DNA of 64,000 nt from NCBI GenBank assembly GCA_019347945.1, contig JAHWKK010000009.1, positions 1-64,000 on the forward strand, in the 5' to 3' direction. The DNA comes from Acidobacteriota bacterium (GTDB lineage Bacteria; Acidobacteriota; Thermoanaerobaculia; Gp7-AA8; JAHWKK01). The translations under genes were made by a program, and so were the position numbers. Below the pieces are notes generated by a model, which saw nothing but the letters and a program-made list of their open reading frames with translations, did not search any database and had not been told where the DNA came from. Positions 63,216 to 64,000 of the stretch are shown here, one piece after another; the stretch's first letter is position 1; the number at the start of each line of letters is the position of its first letter.

Positions 63216-64000
63216 TCAGTCGCCGGTCTCCAGGTTCAACCCCCGTACCACGAAAGTATCGATCATTTCTTCGGACGCACCCCATCCGGTCCTCACCGTC
63301 GAACCATCGATCACGATTTCCAGAAAGGGCTCGCTGCCGCTCAGCGCCGCTTCGAGCGCTTCTGCGAATTCTCGCGCTTCGTCCTGATCCTCCCACCGCG
63401 TATCCGCAATCACCGTGAGCTTCAAGCCGTCTTCGATGACCGCGAAACGGTCGCCACGCCATCCCGCCGCCGCGCCGGCCCCGACCAGAAGCGCCCAGTG
63501 AAACTCGCCGAACGTCGACTCCACGAGCGCTCCGTCGACACCAGGCAGATCGACGGCGACCGGCGGTGGCTCGTCGTGATGCAGAAGCTGCGAGGTCGAT
63601 AGCGGCGGTGCCGCGTAAAGGCTGTCGATCGCAGACCAGCCACCGTCCTCGTAGGCCTTCGCCATCACTTCCAGTCCCCGGGCATAAGGAAAAATCATCG
63701 TTTCAATGAAGTAATCGGGAACGTCGTCGAGACCGAGAGCCGCCGCTGCAGGCCCGAGCGTCCCCATCATTTTCAAAAGCTCGTCGTTGGACACGATCTG
63801 ATCGATGTCGGCAACCGATCCGAGCATCACGAGCATCGCCTCCCCCTCCAGCAGAGCGTGATATGCAAGGCTCGAATCCCAGTCGTCCCCACGGGATTCC
63901 AGAATCGTCCCGGCGTCGTAGCGCTGATCCTGAAGCGCGTGGACGAGCTCGTGAACGATCACAACATCTTCCATCCCGGCCAGCTCCACGAGCGGTCCGC
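63216..64000 (-). CDS. zinc-metallopeptidase-like protein, N-terminus outside the window
   Basis: At least 261 residues, with the frame open to the right edge, so the real start lies beyond it. Near the visible N-terminus sits VIVHELVHALQDQRYD, an HExxH zinc motif seen in uncharacterised bacterial peptidase-like proteins with the HALQDQ continuation. A later Glu in the LLEGEAML segment could be the third ligand. The C-terminal half is strand-rich. It is followed by the dynamin-like gene after 9 bases. GTG 63989 is an internal alternative rather than the likely start. Confidence 0.75.
   Translation of the reverse strand, partial: GPLVELAGMEDVVIVHELVHALQDQRYDAGTILESRGDDWDSSLAYHALLEGEAMLVMLGSVADIDQIVSNDELLKMMGTLGPAAAALGLDDVPDYFIETMIFPYARGLEVMAKAYEDGGWSAIDSLYAAPPLSTSQLLHHDEPPPVAVDLPGVDGALVESTFGEFHWALLVGAGAAAGWRGDRFAVIEDGLKLTVIADTRWEDQDEAREFAEALEAALSGSEPFLEIVIDGSTVRTGWGASEEMIDTFVVRGLNLETGD

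Overview
The window is a gene-dense bacterial chromosome segment (GC a little above 60 % by eye) with no phage, insertion sequence or CRISPR array. The mix is typical of a free-living Gram-negative heterotroph: MlaE, RseP, RlpA/SPOR, MltD with LysM, a choice-of-anchor L secreted protein, a Myxococcus-type MglA GTPase, PknB-type kinase, PilZ and GGDEF/EAL proteins, an ETF pair with beta-oxidation enzymes, a second EF-G and many non-ATG starts. I lean towards Acidobacteriota (Thermoanaerobaculia-like) or a neighbouring phylum; no rRNA or marker comparison was possible, so this is an inference.

Layout. 1-362: anomalous sequence. 0.36-3.4 kb: PilZ protein, divergent MlaE permease and a HolA-like protein. 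3.4-10.2 kb: mostly minus-strand metabolism (enoyl-CoA hydratase, phosphofructokinase, methyltransferase, hydroxyacyl-CoA dehydrogenase, ferritin, Kef-type antiporter). 10.2-16.8 kb: LytTR regulator, purL, SET-domain protein, DUF488, etfAB, pdxA. 16.8-24.9 kb: GGDEF/EAL enzyme, ssb, dtd, the cdsA-dxr-rseP operon, a TetR regulator. 25-33 kb: tRNA-Asn, ndk, rlpA, purB, a HEAT-cyclophilin-thioredoxin lipoprotein, a D-2-hydroxyacid dehydrogenase, a TPR protein. 33-38 kb: hemW, a beta-barrel-like protein, a flavin-dependent halogenase-like enzyme, a secreted anchor-L protein. 38-43 kb: a regulatory block described below. 43-50 kb: DUF2520 protein, MglA with a long C-terminal extension, MltD-like lytic transglycosylase, a short TldD/TldE-like pair, Ser/Thr kinase. 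50-64 kb: EF-G-like GTPase, Phd/VapC-like pair, clpB, cupredoxin, corA, a repeat island, a trans-sulfuration enzyme, a large secreted protein, a dynamin-like GTPase, and a metallopeptidase-like gene cut by the window edge.

Two things stand out. (1) At 38.3-43.0 kb an RsbU-like GAF-PP2C phosphatase, a STAS protein, an RsbW-like ATPase and a 55-residue probable membrane protein form one operon behind a good sigma-54 promoter (GG-N10-GC). The next gene upstream encodes a GAF-AAA+ sigma-54 activator whose sigma-54 contact loop departs from GAFTGA. This suggests a partner-switching relay under enhancer-dependent control. (2) Several intergenic gaps carry short tandem arrays with a 7-bp period but different sequences: GATCAGG around dtd, a GGTTGCC-like unit around ndk, TCACCCT before the HEAT gene and GAGGTTC beside a 134-bp element with 39-bp perfect terminal inverted repeats. 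Around dtd and ndk the arrays lie in inverted orientation on both sides of the gene.

Four hairpin terminators or terminator-like hairpins separate convergent units, and several gene pairs overlap by 1-4 bases (translational coupling).
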